A stretch of 9,629 nt of DNA from Clostridia bacterium. GTDB taxonomy: Bacteria > Bacillota > Clostridia > Oscillospirales > Acutalibacteraceae. Under the pieces are notes generated by a model, which saw nothing but the letters and a program-made list of their open reading frames with translations, searched no databases and was not told where the DNA came from. Position 1 is the first letter of the stretch, and each line of letters begins with the position of its first letter. Location: positions 1-9,629 of the forward strand of contig CAAFMR010000290.1 in the NCBI GenBank assembly GCA_900764115.1, given 5' to 3'. Shown here one piece after another: positions 1 to 6,918 of this stretch. Both the position numbers and the translations under genes were made by a program.

Positions 1-19
1 AAATAATCATCTCTATATC

Positions 20-60
20 TGCAAAGGAGCCTGCTTTTTGAAAAGGCAGGCTCCTTTTTA
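20..60 (+). terminator. Intrinsic terminator, probably shared by an upstream plus-strand gene and the deoR-type gene
   Basis: A perfect 12 bp inverted repeat pairs AAAGGAGCCTGC (23-34) with GCAGGCTCCTTT (46-57). Further T-A and G-T pairs can form inside the loop. A run of T follows at 55-59 on the plus strand, so the hairpin best fits a gene entering from the left of the window. Read on the minus strand the T-run is only three bases long, so termination of the repressor gene here would be weaker. The minus-strand stop codon (58-60) touches the base of the stem. Confidence 0.85.
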
Positions 61-792
61 TAGCATTGTATATGTGCAGCACAGCGATTCATACGGGCGG
101 TCAAATGCGCAATAACTCACCTGCTCCAACGAGCAGAGCGTGTACACCGATCGGGTGCCGAATTTGGTGCTGTCACAGAGAAATACCGATTTCTTCGATG
201 ATTCCATCATCAATTGCTTCAGGTAATTCTGCTCCTCGGTGGGGTCGGAGATACGCCCGGTTTCATCCAAGCACTTCGCCGAGAAAAAACACACATCCGC
301 CATTCGTTCGCGGATGGCGCGGTAGGTCAGCGGTCCCGACAGCGTCGGTCGGTCTGCAATCGGCTCCCCGCCCAGGCACACCACGTGAACCCCCTGCTGC
401 AGTCCATCCAACGCCATTTGAAGATTGCAGGTATACACCGTAATATCGGAAAAGGCGGCGATAAACGGCAGCATATAGGTGGAGGTGGAGGAGCTATCCA
501 GAAACACGGTCATTCCGTCCTGCAGCAGAGCGGCTGCACGACGGGCAACCGCCCGCTTTTCCCGGCTGTTGGCGTTGCACCGGCTGTAAAACCCTGCCAC
601 TCCAGCCATCGGCTCCGGCAGTGTAACGCCGCCGTGCATCCGCCGCACCAGCCCGGCGTTTTGCAGGCGGGTCAGATCCCGACGAATGCTGGAGGGAGAG
701 GTATAGGTCAGCTGTGCCAACTCCTCCACGCCGGCATACTGCTTCTCCTTGATAATTTCCAATAACTGTTGCTGACGGGCTGTCCAATCCAT
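58..792 (-). CDS. DeoR-family sugar-phosphate-responsive transcriptional repressor
   Basis: The 244-residue protein has the usual DeoR length and layout. The N-terminal winged HTH covers about residues 5-55, with the recognition helix ending in SSIRRDLTRL, the DeoR signature. A C-terminal effector domain (about 77-230) contains LDSSSTSTYML, a CLGGE turn and LCDSTKFG, which match the phosphosugar-binding fold of the family. These proteins bind DNA and are usually released by a phosphorylated sugar; the ligand is not readable here. The frame stays open upstream. I chose the ATG at 792 because it puts the HTH at its normal distance from the N-terminus. An ATG at 828 would add a basic 12-residue tail, and neither start has a strong ribosome-binding site. 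The gene is divergent from araD-araM and shares a promoter region with it, so control of that operon and of itself is the natural inference. The C-terminal residues (about 231-244) fit the family less well. Confidence 0.9.
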   Translation of the reverse strand: MDWTARQQQLLEIIKEKQYAGVEELAQLTYTSPSSIRRDLTRLQNAGLVRRMHGGVTLPEPMAGVAGFYSRCNANSREKRAVARRAAALLQDGMTVFLDSSSTSTYMLPFIAAFSDITVYTCNLQMALDGLQQGVHVVCLGGEPIADRPTLSGPLTYRAIRERMADVCFFSAKCLDETGRISDPTEEQNYLKQLMMESSKKSVFLCDSTKFGTRSVYTLCSLEQVSYCAFDRPYESLCCTYTML

Positions 793-833
793 CTTGCCAC
801 GCTCATTTCTGCGCAATATTTTGCTCATTTTCC

Positions 834-870
834 GATTGTTTCGCCATCTATTGACCGAAACTGAGCAATC
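834..870. promoter_or_regulatory. Imperfect inverted repeat, candidate DeoR operator
   Basis: GATTGTTTCG (834-843) is mirrored by CGAAACTGAGCAATC (856-870); the right arm carries five extra bases (CTGAG as written on the plus strand). The repeat overlaps the -35 and spacer of the araD promoter and lies just downstream of the -10 of the repressor promoter, which is where an operator would block both. Operator function is an inference; the unequal arms are a weakness. Confidence 0.35.
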
Positions 871-879
871 CACTACAAT
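851..879 (+). promoter_or_regulatory. Sigma-A promoter of araD-araM
   Basis: TTGACC (851-856) and TACAAT (874-879) are separated by 17 bp. Transcription would start about 33 bases before the araD ATG at 920. The -10 overlaps by two bases the -10 of the divergent repressor promoter. Confidence 0.75.
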
Positions 880-905
880 TATACCGTCAACCACCGTAAT
901 GTCAA
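878..905 (-). promoter_or_regulatory. Sigma-A promoter of the deoR-type gene
   Basis: On the minus strand, TTGACA (plus coordinates 900-905) and TATAAT (878-883) are perfect consensus hexamers with a 16 bp spacer. The leader to the chosen ATG at 792 would be about 80 bases and contains the candidate operator repeat. Confidence 0.78.
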
Positions 906-919
906 GAGGGGGTGAATGG

Positions 920-1615
920 ATGCTTGCAGCATTGAAAGAGCAGGTCTGCGCCGCTAATCAGTGGCTGCAATCCGCCGGCTTGGTGGTGCTGACATGGGGT
1001 AACGTTTCCGCCATTGACCGGAACAAAAGGCTAGTGGTCATCAAGCCCTCCGGCATTCCGTACGGGCAGCTGTCTCCAGAGGATATGGTGGTCGTGGATT
1101 TGGATGGTCGAAAAGTCGAGGGGCGATGGAGCCCTTCTTCGGATACGCCGACCCATATTGAGTTATACCGGGCGTTTCCGGAGATTGGTGGGATCACCCA
1201 CACCCATTCCCGGTGGGCGACGCTGTTTGCTCAAGCCCAGCGCCCGATTCCTGCACTGGGGACCACCCACGCCGACACTTTTTACCGGGATATTCCCTGC
1301 ACCCGACCATTGACTCCGACTGAAATAGCCGGCAGCTATGAGCAGGAAACCGGGCGGGTGATTGCCGAGACCTGCCGGATGCAGTACCGGGATACCCCGG
1401 CTGTACTGGTACGTTCTCACGGACCATTCACTTGGGGCGCTGACGGACAGCGCTCCGCCGAAAACGCGTTGGTGCTGGAGGAGGTCGCTATGATGGCATG
1501 GCACACGCTGCAAATGAATCCGTCTGCTACCCTGCAGCCGGAGCTATCCGATCGCCACTATCTGCGTAAGCACGGCGCGTGTGCTTATTATGGACAAAAA
1601 GGAGAAATACGATGA
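920..1615 (+). CDS. araD: L-ribulose-5-phosphate 4-epimerase (AraD type, class II aldolase/epimerase fold)
   Basis: The product is 231 residues, the same length as E. coli AraD, and resembles it from end to end. It would interconvert L-ribulose-5-P and D-xylulose-5-P in the cytoplasm, feeding the pentose phosphate pathway. Visible motifs are LTWGNVSA (24-31), KPSG (42-45), SSDTPTH (73-79), the zinc-binding HTHS (94-97), GTTHAD (114-119), SHGPF (166-170) with the third metal histidine at H167, and HYLRKHGACAYYGQ at the end, with Y224 matching the catalytic Tyr229 of E. coli. The start at 920 is supported by an AGGGGG site (907-912) seven bases upstream; an in-frame ATG at 899 lies upstream of it. 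The stop overlaps the next start (ATGA, 1612-1615), so translation is coupled. Because araA and araB are absent here, a related substrate such as L-xylulose-5-P or a fuculose-type phosphate cannot be excluded, but the match is to AraD, not to FucA. Confidence 0.93.
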   Translation: MLAALKEQVCAANQWLQSAGLVVLTWGNVSAIDRNKRLVVIKPSGIPYGQLSPEDMVVVDLDGRKVEGRWSPSSDTPTHIELYRAFPEIGGITHTHSRWATLFAQAQRPIPALGTTHADTFYRDIPCTRPLTPTEIAGSYEQETGRVIAETCRMQYRDTPAVLVRSHGPFTWGADGQRSAENALVLEEVAMMAWHTLQMNPSATLQPELSDRHYLRKHGACAYYGQKGEIR

Positions 1616-2859
1616 TTTGTAACTACACCGAATACGACCGCCCCTGCGCCTGCGGCAAACACCATCGGGTAGAGACCCGGTTTGCCGTTATTCAGCCCGG
1701 AGTTCTGAGAGAAGTCCTTGACTACTGCCGTCGGGAAGGACTGACCGGAACCGCCGTAGCTGTTTACGACCGAAATACCTTTGCCGCCACCGCCGACCGC
1801 CATCCGGCAGCCGATCGGGAAATTGTGCTGGACCCCCAGGGGCTGCACGCCGACGAACGCGGGGTACAGATGCTGATGGAGCAGCTGACCGACGATGTTG
1901 GGTATCTGCTTGCCATCGGCTCCGGCACCGTACACGATATTACCCGTTACTGTGCCTATAAGAAAGGCGTTCCCTTTGTCTCCTGCCCCACTGCCGCGTC
2001 CGTGGACGGTTTTTGCTCCTCTGTCGCCGCTATGACCTGGGGCGGCTGCAAAAAAACGCTGACCGCCGTGGCACCTCGTTTTGTGCTGGCGGACACGGAC
2101 ATTATCCGGCAGGCACCGATGCGGCTGACCCGTTCCGGCTATGGCGATATGATCGGAAAATATGTGGCGCTGGCAGATTGGCGTATAGCGCATACGATCA
2201 CCGGAGAATATCTGTGCGAGACCATCGCCGCGCTGACGATGGACGCCACCAAGACGGTGCTGGACAGCGCTGCCGGCATTCGAGACGGTCAGGCTGCTGC
2301 ATATGAGAGTCTCATTCAAGGGCTGTTGCTCTCCGGCATCGCTATGCAGCTGCTGAGTTATTCCCGTCCCGCCTCCGGCGCCGAGCATCATATCTCCCAC
2401 CTGATCGAGACCGAGCCGCCCGGACTGGGAATCCACACAACAGCCCTGCACGGCGAAAAGGTGGGCATCGGCACCCGGATGGTCTCCGCTGTCTATCATC
2501 AGCTGGCGGACGGCACGGTGCGGGAATTCCGGGATTATGTCGCACCGGATAAAGCGGTGATTGAGCGCCTGTTCGGAGAAAAGCTGGCGCCGGGAATTTA
2601 CGAAGAAAACCGGGAGGATGTTGCCCAGGGCATTACAGGAGAACAGCTGGATCATTGCTGGCCGGCGCTACGGCAGATTATCGCCACAATCCCCACCCCT
2701 GCCGCTTTGGACAGCGCCTACGCCACCATTGGCGCCGTGAGCCGCCTGTCGGAGATCGGCATAGACGAAGAGAAGGCACCGGAGCTGCTGCGCTATGCAC
2801 CTTTGGTACGCCATCGGCTGACACTGCTGCGGCTGCTGCCCTGCTTTGTCATGAAATAA
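1612..2859 (+). CDS. araM: sn-glycerol-1-phosphate dehydrogenase (AraM/EgsA family)
   Basis: This 415-residue protein belongs to the iron-alcohol-dehydrogenase-like superfamily, G1P dehydrogenase branch. The family reduces dihydroxyacetone phosphate to sn-glycerol-1-phosphate with NAD(P)H. The nucleotide-binding loop is AIGSGTVHD (101-109), followed by SCPTAASVDGF (124-134). Metal ligands are readable as D179 in SGYGD, H259 in GAEHH and H280 in LHGEKVG, as in archaeal G1PDH and Bacillus subtilis AraM. The N-terminus has a CACGKHH stretch (12-18) that is Cys/His-rich. The start is set by AAGGAG just before the ATG and by the ATGA overlap with araD. In B. subtilis araM lies inside the arabinose operon, and its G1P can feed heptaprenylglyceryl phosphate synthesis; no partner gene (pcrB) is seen here. 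Family assignment is strong, but the in vivo substrate in ara contexts is less certain. Confidence 0.93.
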   Translation: MICNYTEYDRPCACGKHHRVETRFAVIQPGVLREVLDYCRREGLTGTAVAVYDRNTFAATADRHPAADREIVLDPQGLHADERGVQMLMEQLTDDVGYLLAIGSGTVHDITRYCAYKKGVPFVSCPTAASVDGFCSSVAAMTWGGCKKTLTAVAPRFVLADTDIIRQAPMRLTRSGYGDMIGKYVALADWRIAHTITGEYLCETIAALTMDATKTVLDSAAGIRDGQAAAYESLIQGLLLSGIAMQLLSYSRPASGAEHHISHLIETEPPGLGIHTTALHGEKVGIGTRMVSAVYHQLADGTVREFRDYVAPDKAVIERLFGEKLAPGIYEENREDVAQGITGEQLDHCWPALRQIIATIPTPAALDSAYATIGAVSRLSEIGIDEEKAPELLRYAPLVRHRLTLLRLLPCFVMK

Positions 2860-2868
2860 GATACAGCG

Positions 2869-2908
2869 AAGCGGTCTTGCCCTTGGCTGGGGCAAGACCG
2901 CTTTTTTT
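2869..2908 (+). terminator. Intrinsic terminator of araD-araM, possibly bidirectional
   Basis: GCGGTCTTGCCC (2871-2882) pairs perfectly with GGGCAAGACCGC (2890-2901) around a 7-base loop and is followed by seven T (2902-2908). It begins nine bases after the araM stop. The facing LOG gene stops at 2910-2912, against the same hairpin, but on that strand the downstream T-run is poor. Confidence 0.93.
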
Positions 2909-2909
2909 C

Positions 2910-3482
2910 TTACACATATTTTGTCCGGTGAATGTCCGGAGCGGCGGCGGTTTCGGTTATGCGCTGCAACACCCCTTGCGCGGTTGTCTCCACAGCAATC
3001 AGCTCCAGACTCGCCGCAGGCATATAGTCCTCATCCACCGTCGTCTGCAGCATTGCCAACAACTCGTCATAATACCCATAGAGGTTATAGACCACAATCG
3101 GCTTACTGTGCCGTCCCAGCTGTTTAAGCGTATACACCTCAAACAGCTCCTCATAGGTGCCGATGCCGCCGGGAACAATCAAAAACGCGTCCGCACGGTC
3201 TTCCATAATTGCCTTGCGTTCCCGCATCGTCTCGGTGTAAATCATTTCGTTGCAGCCGTCATAGAGGATGCCATCTACCTGCAGGAAGGATGGCACCACG
3301 CCGACCACTGTACCGCCCCGGCGTTTTACGCCCCGGGCGGCAGCGCCCATCAGACCGGCGCCCCCGGCGCCATATACCAGCGTATGTCCGGCATCCGCCA
3401 GCATCGCGCCCAGCTGTTCGGTTGCTTCAATATACCGGGCGGCAATTTGGGGGCTGGATGCCCCGAACAAACATACATTCAT
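2910..3482 (-). CDS. LOG-family protein (nucleoside 5'-monophosphate phosphoribohydrolase type, Rossmann fold)
   Basis: The 190-residue protein is of normal family length. It starts with a Rossmann beta strand (NVCLFGASS), then has YGAGGAGLMG (37-46), the conserved MRERK (86-90) and the hallmark PGGIGTYEE (104-112), which binds the phosphate and supplies the catalytic glutamate. LOG enzymes cleave the N-glycosidic bond of nucleotides such as AMP or cytokinin monophosphates to free base and ribose-5-P. In bacteria the true role is often unclear, and the family was long mislabelled as lysine decarboxylase. The start at 3482 has AAGGGAG eight bases upstream. It follows ppa by 21 bases with no promoter in between, so the two are probably cotranscribed. 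Confidence 0.93.
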   Translation of the reverse strand: MNVCLFGASSPQIAARYIEATEQLGAMLADAGHTLVYGAGGAGLMGAAARGVKRRGGTVVGVVPSFLQVDGILYDGCNEMIYTETMRERKAIMEDRADAFLIVPGGIGTYEELFEVYTLKQLGRHSKPIVVYNLYGYYDELLAMLQTTVDEDYMPAASLELIAVETTAQGVLQRITETAAAPDIHRTKYV

Positions 3483-3503
3483 TGAAGTTCTCCCTTGTCA
3501 CCG

Positions 3504-4043
3504 TCAGCGTGCCTTGCAGAATTTCTCTACATAGCGGTCAATGGCTTCATCCACTGTTTTGACCGCCTGCTCCCGGGCGCTTACCTCGTCCACCGCCGTC
3601 GTTTTATTTTCCAGATTCTTATAAACCGAGAAAAAGTGCCGCATCTCTGCGAATATATGCGAGGGCAGTTGGTCGATATCGGTATACATATTGTAATTCG
3701 GGTCATTGAACGGAATGGCAATGATCTTCTCGTCGTTGCGACCGTTGTCAATCATCGAAATCATACCGATTGGGTACGCCCGCACCAGCGTCAGCGGCTC
3801 CAGCGGTTCGGAGCAAAGCAACAGCACATCCAGCGGGTCACCGTCGTCACCATAGGTGCGGGGAATGAATCCGTAATTGGCGGGATAGTGGGTCGAGGTA
3901 TACAGAATCCGATCCAGAATGATCAGTCCGGTTTCCTTATCCAGCTCATATTTTTTCTTGCTGCCCTTGGAAATCTCCACCACGCAAATAAAATCCTCCG
4001 GGCGGATACGTTCCGGGGAAATGTCGTGCCAGATGTTTGTCAT
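3504..4043 (-). CDS. ppa: Inorganic pyrophosphatase, family I (soluble)
   Basis: The enzyme hydrolyses pyrophosphate to two phosphates in the cytosol and pulls forward nucleotide, tRNA-charging and sugar-nucleotide reactions. The 179 residues match the bacterial family I size. All active-site positions known from E. coli can be placed: E23, K30 or K31, R45, Y57 in NYGFIPRTYG, the signature DGDPLD (67-72) with its three Asp, D99, D104, K106, Y141 and K142. The ATG at 4043 is chosen because GGAGGAG lies just upstream and the family begins at this point; the frame is open further upstream to 4142, but that stretch contains the promoter. The gene leads a ppa-LOG operon and is divergent from the ABC exporter. 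Presence of family I PPase rather than the Mn-dependent family II is worth noting, since many Firmicutes have family II. Confidence 0.97.
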   Translation of the reverse strand: MTNIWHDISPERIRPEDFICVVEISKGSKKKYELDKETGLIILDRILYTSTHYPANYGFIPRTYGDDGDPLDVLLLCSEPLEPLTLVRAYPIGMISMIDNGRNDEKIIAIPFNDPNYNMYTDIDQLPSHIFAEMRHFFSVYKNLENKTTAVDEVSAREQAVKTVDEAIDRYVEKFCKAR

Positions 4044-4083
4044 AAGCTCCTCCTTTTCACGGCTGCCATACGGTTTGGTCGGT

Positions 4084-4112
4084 ATTGTATCACAGAACGC
4101 CCCATAAGTCAA
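4084..4112 (-). promoter_or_regulatory. Sigma-A promoter of ppa with extended -10
   Basis: On the minus strand TTGACT (plus 4107-4112), a 17 bp spacer and TGATACAAT (TACAAT at plus 4084-4089) form an extended -10 promoter. It lies about 40 bases before the ppa start. Confidence 0.8.
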
Positions 4113-4132
4113 ACAAAATGCGTCCAAACATC

Positions 4133-4161
4133 TTGTCCGCAAAAGAAATCTATGGTATACT
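4133..4161 (+). promoter_or_regulatory. Sigma-A promoter of the ABC exporter with extended -10
   Basis: TTGTCC (4133-4138), a 17 bp spacer and TGGTATACT with TATACT at 4156-4161. The start codon follows about 35 bases downstream, so the leader is short, with no room for a riboswitch or a Bce-type leader. Confidence 0.75.
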
Positions 4162-4196
4162 GACCGAGAATACGCATTGATATGGAGGATTCGCCG

Positions 4197-6866
4197 ATGA
4201 TTGAAGTACGACAGCTCACCAAGATTTACCCCGGTGCCACCGCCGTGACGGCGCTGGATGAGATTACGTTCACTCTGCCGGATACCGGTATGGTGTTCTT
4301 TTTGGGGCGCTCCGGCAGCGGAAAAACCACTCTGCTCAACCTACTGGGTGGACTGGACGGCTTCCAGAGCGGCGATATTCGGATAGACGGCATTTCCCTG
4401 CAGGGGCTAAACGCGCGCCAACTGGACGCTTACCGCAACGCGTACACTGGCTTTGTATTTCAAGAATACAATCTTTTGGACGAATTGACCGTGGCGGAAA
4501 ACATCGCTCTGGCACCCGAGCTGCAGCAGGCGGAGGTTTCCGAAGGGATCATTGAACAGGCGCTGGCGGCGGTACATCTGGACGGCTTTCAAAGCCGCAA
4601 GCCCGGCGAACTGTCCGGCGGTCAAAAGCAGCGGGTCGCCATTGCCCGGGCGCTGATCAAACGCCCCAAGCTGCTGATGGCGGACGAGCCCACCGGCGCG
4701 CTGGATACCGAAAACTCCCGGCAGGTATGGGATATTCTCAAAGAACTGTCCCGGGATCGGCTGGTGGTCGTGGTGAGCCATGACCGGGACTATGCCGCCC
4801 AATATGCTGACCGCATCATCGAGCTGGCGGACGGACGGGTGCTGACGGATACGGCGCCCCTGTCGACCACACCGGCTGCCGCCGGAACGCTATCCGTCCC
4901 CCGCACCCATCTGCCCCGCCGGATCGCCCGCCGGATGGCATGGAATACCCTGCGCACAAAAAAGCTGCGCTTTGCCGCCGTGGTAGGGCTGTCGGTGATT
5001 GCCTTCCTGCTGGTGGGGTTATCCGACACTTTCTCCGGCTACCAGCCGGAGGAGGCGCTGTTCCGTGCGCTCTATGAGGAGCAGAGCACCGCCACAGCGC
5101 TGCGCAAAGAGCGGCAGCTGGATTACGGCGAGGGAGCCGACTGGTACCACGACGGATTTCGTCTGAGCGAGGATGAGGTGGCGGCGCTGCGCGAAAAGAC
5201 CGGTCGCTCGATCAAGGGTGTGTATGCGCTGCCGCAGGCAATGAATATTGAGCAGAACTATGGCTCCACGGAAGTCACCAACAAGAATTACAGTCAATAC
5301 GTAGCGGAGCTTTCGGGCTTTATGGAATTAAGCTCCGATGAGCTGCCTGCCTTTGGACTGGAGCTGCTGGCAGGGCGTCTGCCGGACGGGAATCGGGACG
5401 AGATCGCCCTGAGCCGTTATGTGCTGGATTCCTTCATCGCCGCCGGGTATCTGGAATATACCGGTCCCCACTACACAGCGCTGCATGAGGACGGCAGCAA
5501 GACGGAATACACCTTTGATGAGTGGATGGCAGCCTACTATGCGGGTATGCCCCTCATAAGCTATCAGGTCGGCACCGATGCCGCTCTGGCGATGACCCCG
5601 GCAACCCCTATCACCGGCGCCGCAGATCTGATTGGCAAGACGCTCTTTATCGGCGACCGTAATTATACTGTCACTGGCATCGTAGAGACCCACTTTAACA
5701 CCGAGCGTTACACAGATACCCGGATGCTGGATGTCACCTCCAGCAGCGAAAGCGATCTCAAGGAATGGATGCGCTACAACCAACTGAACACGGAGCGGCA
5801 ATACGGGCTATCCACGCTGGCATTCGTCGGCAGCGGAAAAATCCGGGACATCGCCGGACGGTTCCCCTCCACCGTCACCATACATGATGGAAAGGTGCGG
5901 CTGGAAAATGAATATCTGAACTCCGTTACCGCCACGATTGCCCGCCTGGATGGATTGGGTGAGGCTGCCAAGGGCGTCTATTGCACCGGAATGGCGGACG
6001 AAAACGGGCAGCCCTGTGCCGGGCTGCCGGAGACTCTGGCGGAGCAGGAGGTTCTCGCTCCGAACGAGCTGCACAATCCCGTAGGCAAGGATACGAAAAC
6101 CGTCGCCGCCATCCAGTCCGGGGAGGCGTTTCACAATCTGCAGTGCAGCGTCACCTTTGCCGACGGACGCACCGCCTGGTCCTCCGCCGGATACAAGATC
6201 ACCGGATTTCTGAACCTATGGAGATACTACGGAATGGATATCTATACGACAGACGATCTGTTGGTGGTATCCGACCGCACCTTTGAGCGGCTGTCCGAAG
6301 GGCGGGGCGGCTTATACGCCTATGCCATTGTATCGCTGCCCCGGGAAAAGGCGGCGCTGCGACAATTTCTGGCGACCTGTTCCGCTACCACCGACGATAT
6401 CCGCTATGCGGTCGTCAAAGACACCACCCTTCAGATAGACACCCTTGCCGGTTCGCTGACGACCGCCACCCGGCTGCTGCGGTATGTGGGGCTGGCGCTG
6501 ACGGTGTTTGCCGCTCTGCTGATGTTCCAGTTTATCTCCGTGAGCATCGCCGGACGCAAGCGGCAGATCGGCATTATGCGGGCGCTGGGCGCCGGTCAGG
6601 GAGATGTATTCCGCATCTTCCTGTATGAGAGCCTGCTGACGGCTGCTCTCAATGCGCTGCTGTCTTGTTTGCTGGTATTTGCCGCCGCCACGGCGGCAAA
6701 CCAAGTGCTGGCGGCACAATACGGGCTGCTGTTTTCCCTACTCCAGCCCGGTATACGGCAGGTGGCGCTGCTGGTGCTGTTGAGTTTTGGCGTGGCGCTG
6801 GTATCTTGCTATATTCCGATCCGGCGCATTGCCCGGCAAAAGCCGGTAGACGCCATCCGTCAATGA
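4197..6866 (+). CDS. Single-chain ABC exporter: ATPase fused to an FtsX/MacB-type permease
   Basis: The 889-residue membrane protein has the MacB order. The ATPase domain (1-220) shows Walker A GRSGSGKTT (37-45), the Q-loop FVFQEYN (Q89), LSGGQKQRVAIARAL (139-153), Walker B LLMADEP (159-165) and the H-loop SHD (H195). One TM helix follows (about 258-277), then a large extracytoplasmic domain (about 279-762), then three TM helices (about 764-785, 810-836, 856-877) and the conserved PIRRIARQKPVDAIR end. The outer domain is much longer than in E. coli MacB. Such mechanotransmission-type exporters act on lipoproteins, peptides or antibiotics rather than by classic alternating access; the substrate is unknown. 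GGAGG (4184-4188) sets the start at 4197 rather than the in-frame ATG at 4182. There is no membrane-fusion partner, two-component system or second permease next to it. A homodimer is the likely form. It resembles the partial permease at the right end of the window. Confidence 0.94.
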   Translation: MIEVRQLTKIYPGATAVTALDEITFTLPDTGMVFFLGRSGSGKTTLLNLLGGLDGFQSGDIRIDGISLQGLNARQLDAYRNAYTGFVFQEYNLLDELTVAENIALAPELQQAEVSEGIIEQALAAVHLDGFQSRKPGELSGGQKQRVAIARALIKRPKLLMADEPTGALDTENSRQVWDILKELSRDRLVVVVSHDRDYAAQYADRIIELADGRVLTDTAPLSTTPAAAGTLSVPRTHLPRRIARRMAWNTLRTKKLRFAAVVGLSVIAFLLVGLSDTFSGYQPEEALFRALYEEQSTATALRKERQLDYGEGADWYHDGFRLSEDEVAALREKTGRSIKGVYALPQAMNIEQNYGSTEVTNKNYSQYVAELSGFMELSSDELPAFGLELLAGRLPDGNRDEIALSRYVLDSFIAAGYLEYTGPHYTALHEDGSKTEYTFDEWMAAYYAGMPLISYQVGTDAALAMTPATPITGAADLIGKTLFIGDRNYTVTGIVETHFNTERYTDTRMLDVTSSSESDLKEWMRYNQLNTERQYGLSTLAFVGSGKIRDIAGRFPSTVTIHDGKVRLENEYLNSVTATIARLDGLGEAAKGVYCTGMADENGQPCAGLPETLAEQEVLAPNELHNPVGKDTKTVAAIQSGEAFHNLQCSVTFADGRTAWSSAGYKITGFLNLWRYYGMDIYTTDDLLVVSDRTFERLSEGRGGLYAYAIVSLPREKAALRQFLATCSATTDDIRYAVVKDTTLQIDTLAGSLTTATRLLRYVGLALTVFAALLMFQFISVSIAGRKRQIGIMRALGAGQGDVFRIFLYESLLTAALNALLSCLLVFAAATAANQVLAAQYGLLFSLLQPGIRQVALLVLLSFGVALVSCYIPIRRIARQKPVDAIRQ

Positions 6867-6876
6867 TATTACGCAC

Positions 6877-6918
6877 AAAAAGCGTGTGACAAGGCGAGAG
6901 CCTTGTCACACGCTTTTT
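6877..6918. terminator. Bidirectional intrinsic terminator with GAGA tetraloop
   Basis: GCGTGTGACAAGGC (6882-6895) pairs perfectly with GCCTTGTCACACGC (6900-6913). It is extended by five A-T pairs (6877-6881 with 6914-6918) and closed by a GNRA-type GAGA loop (6896-6899). T-runs exist in both directions. It ends the ABC exporter gene (stop 6864-6866) and the facing PHP gene, whose TGA (6918-6920) overlaps the last base of the hairpin. Confidence 0.95.

Noticed and set aside
793..894. Longer N-terminus for the DeoR protein starting at 894
   Set aside because: The extra residues would be encoded by the promoter -10 region and candidate operator, and DeoR proteins begin just before the HTH. Only the ATG at 828 remains a fair alternative.
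1588..2655. A 355-residue minus-strand frame opposite araM
   Set aside because: It is the shadow of a well-supported gene, has no family motifs, and is rich in Gly/Gln/His as antisense frames of GC-rich genes often are.
2655..3485. Plus-strand frame across the end of araM and the LOG gene
   Set aside because: It runs through an intrinsic terminator and is antisense to LOG, whose motifs are clear.
3495..4163. Plus-strand 222-residue frame opposite ppa
   Set aside because: Antisense to a pyrophosphatase with all catalytic residues intact; no promoter or ribosome-binding site for it.
4113..4196. Riboswitch or attenuator leader upstream of the ABC exporter
   Set aside because: The leader between the promoter and ATG is only about 35 bases and has no hairpin or T-run.
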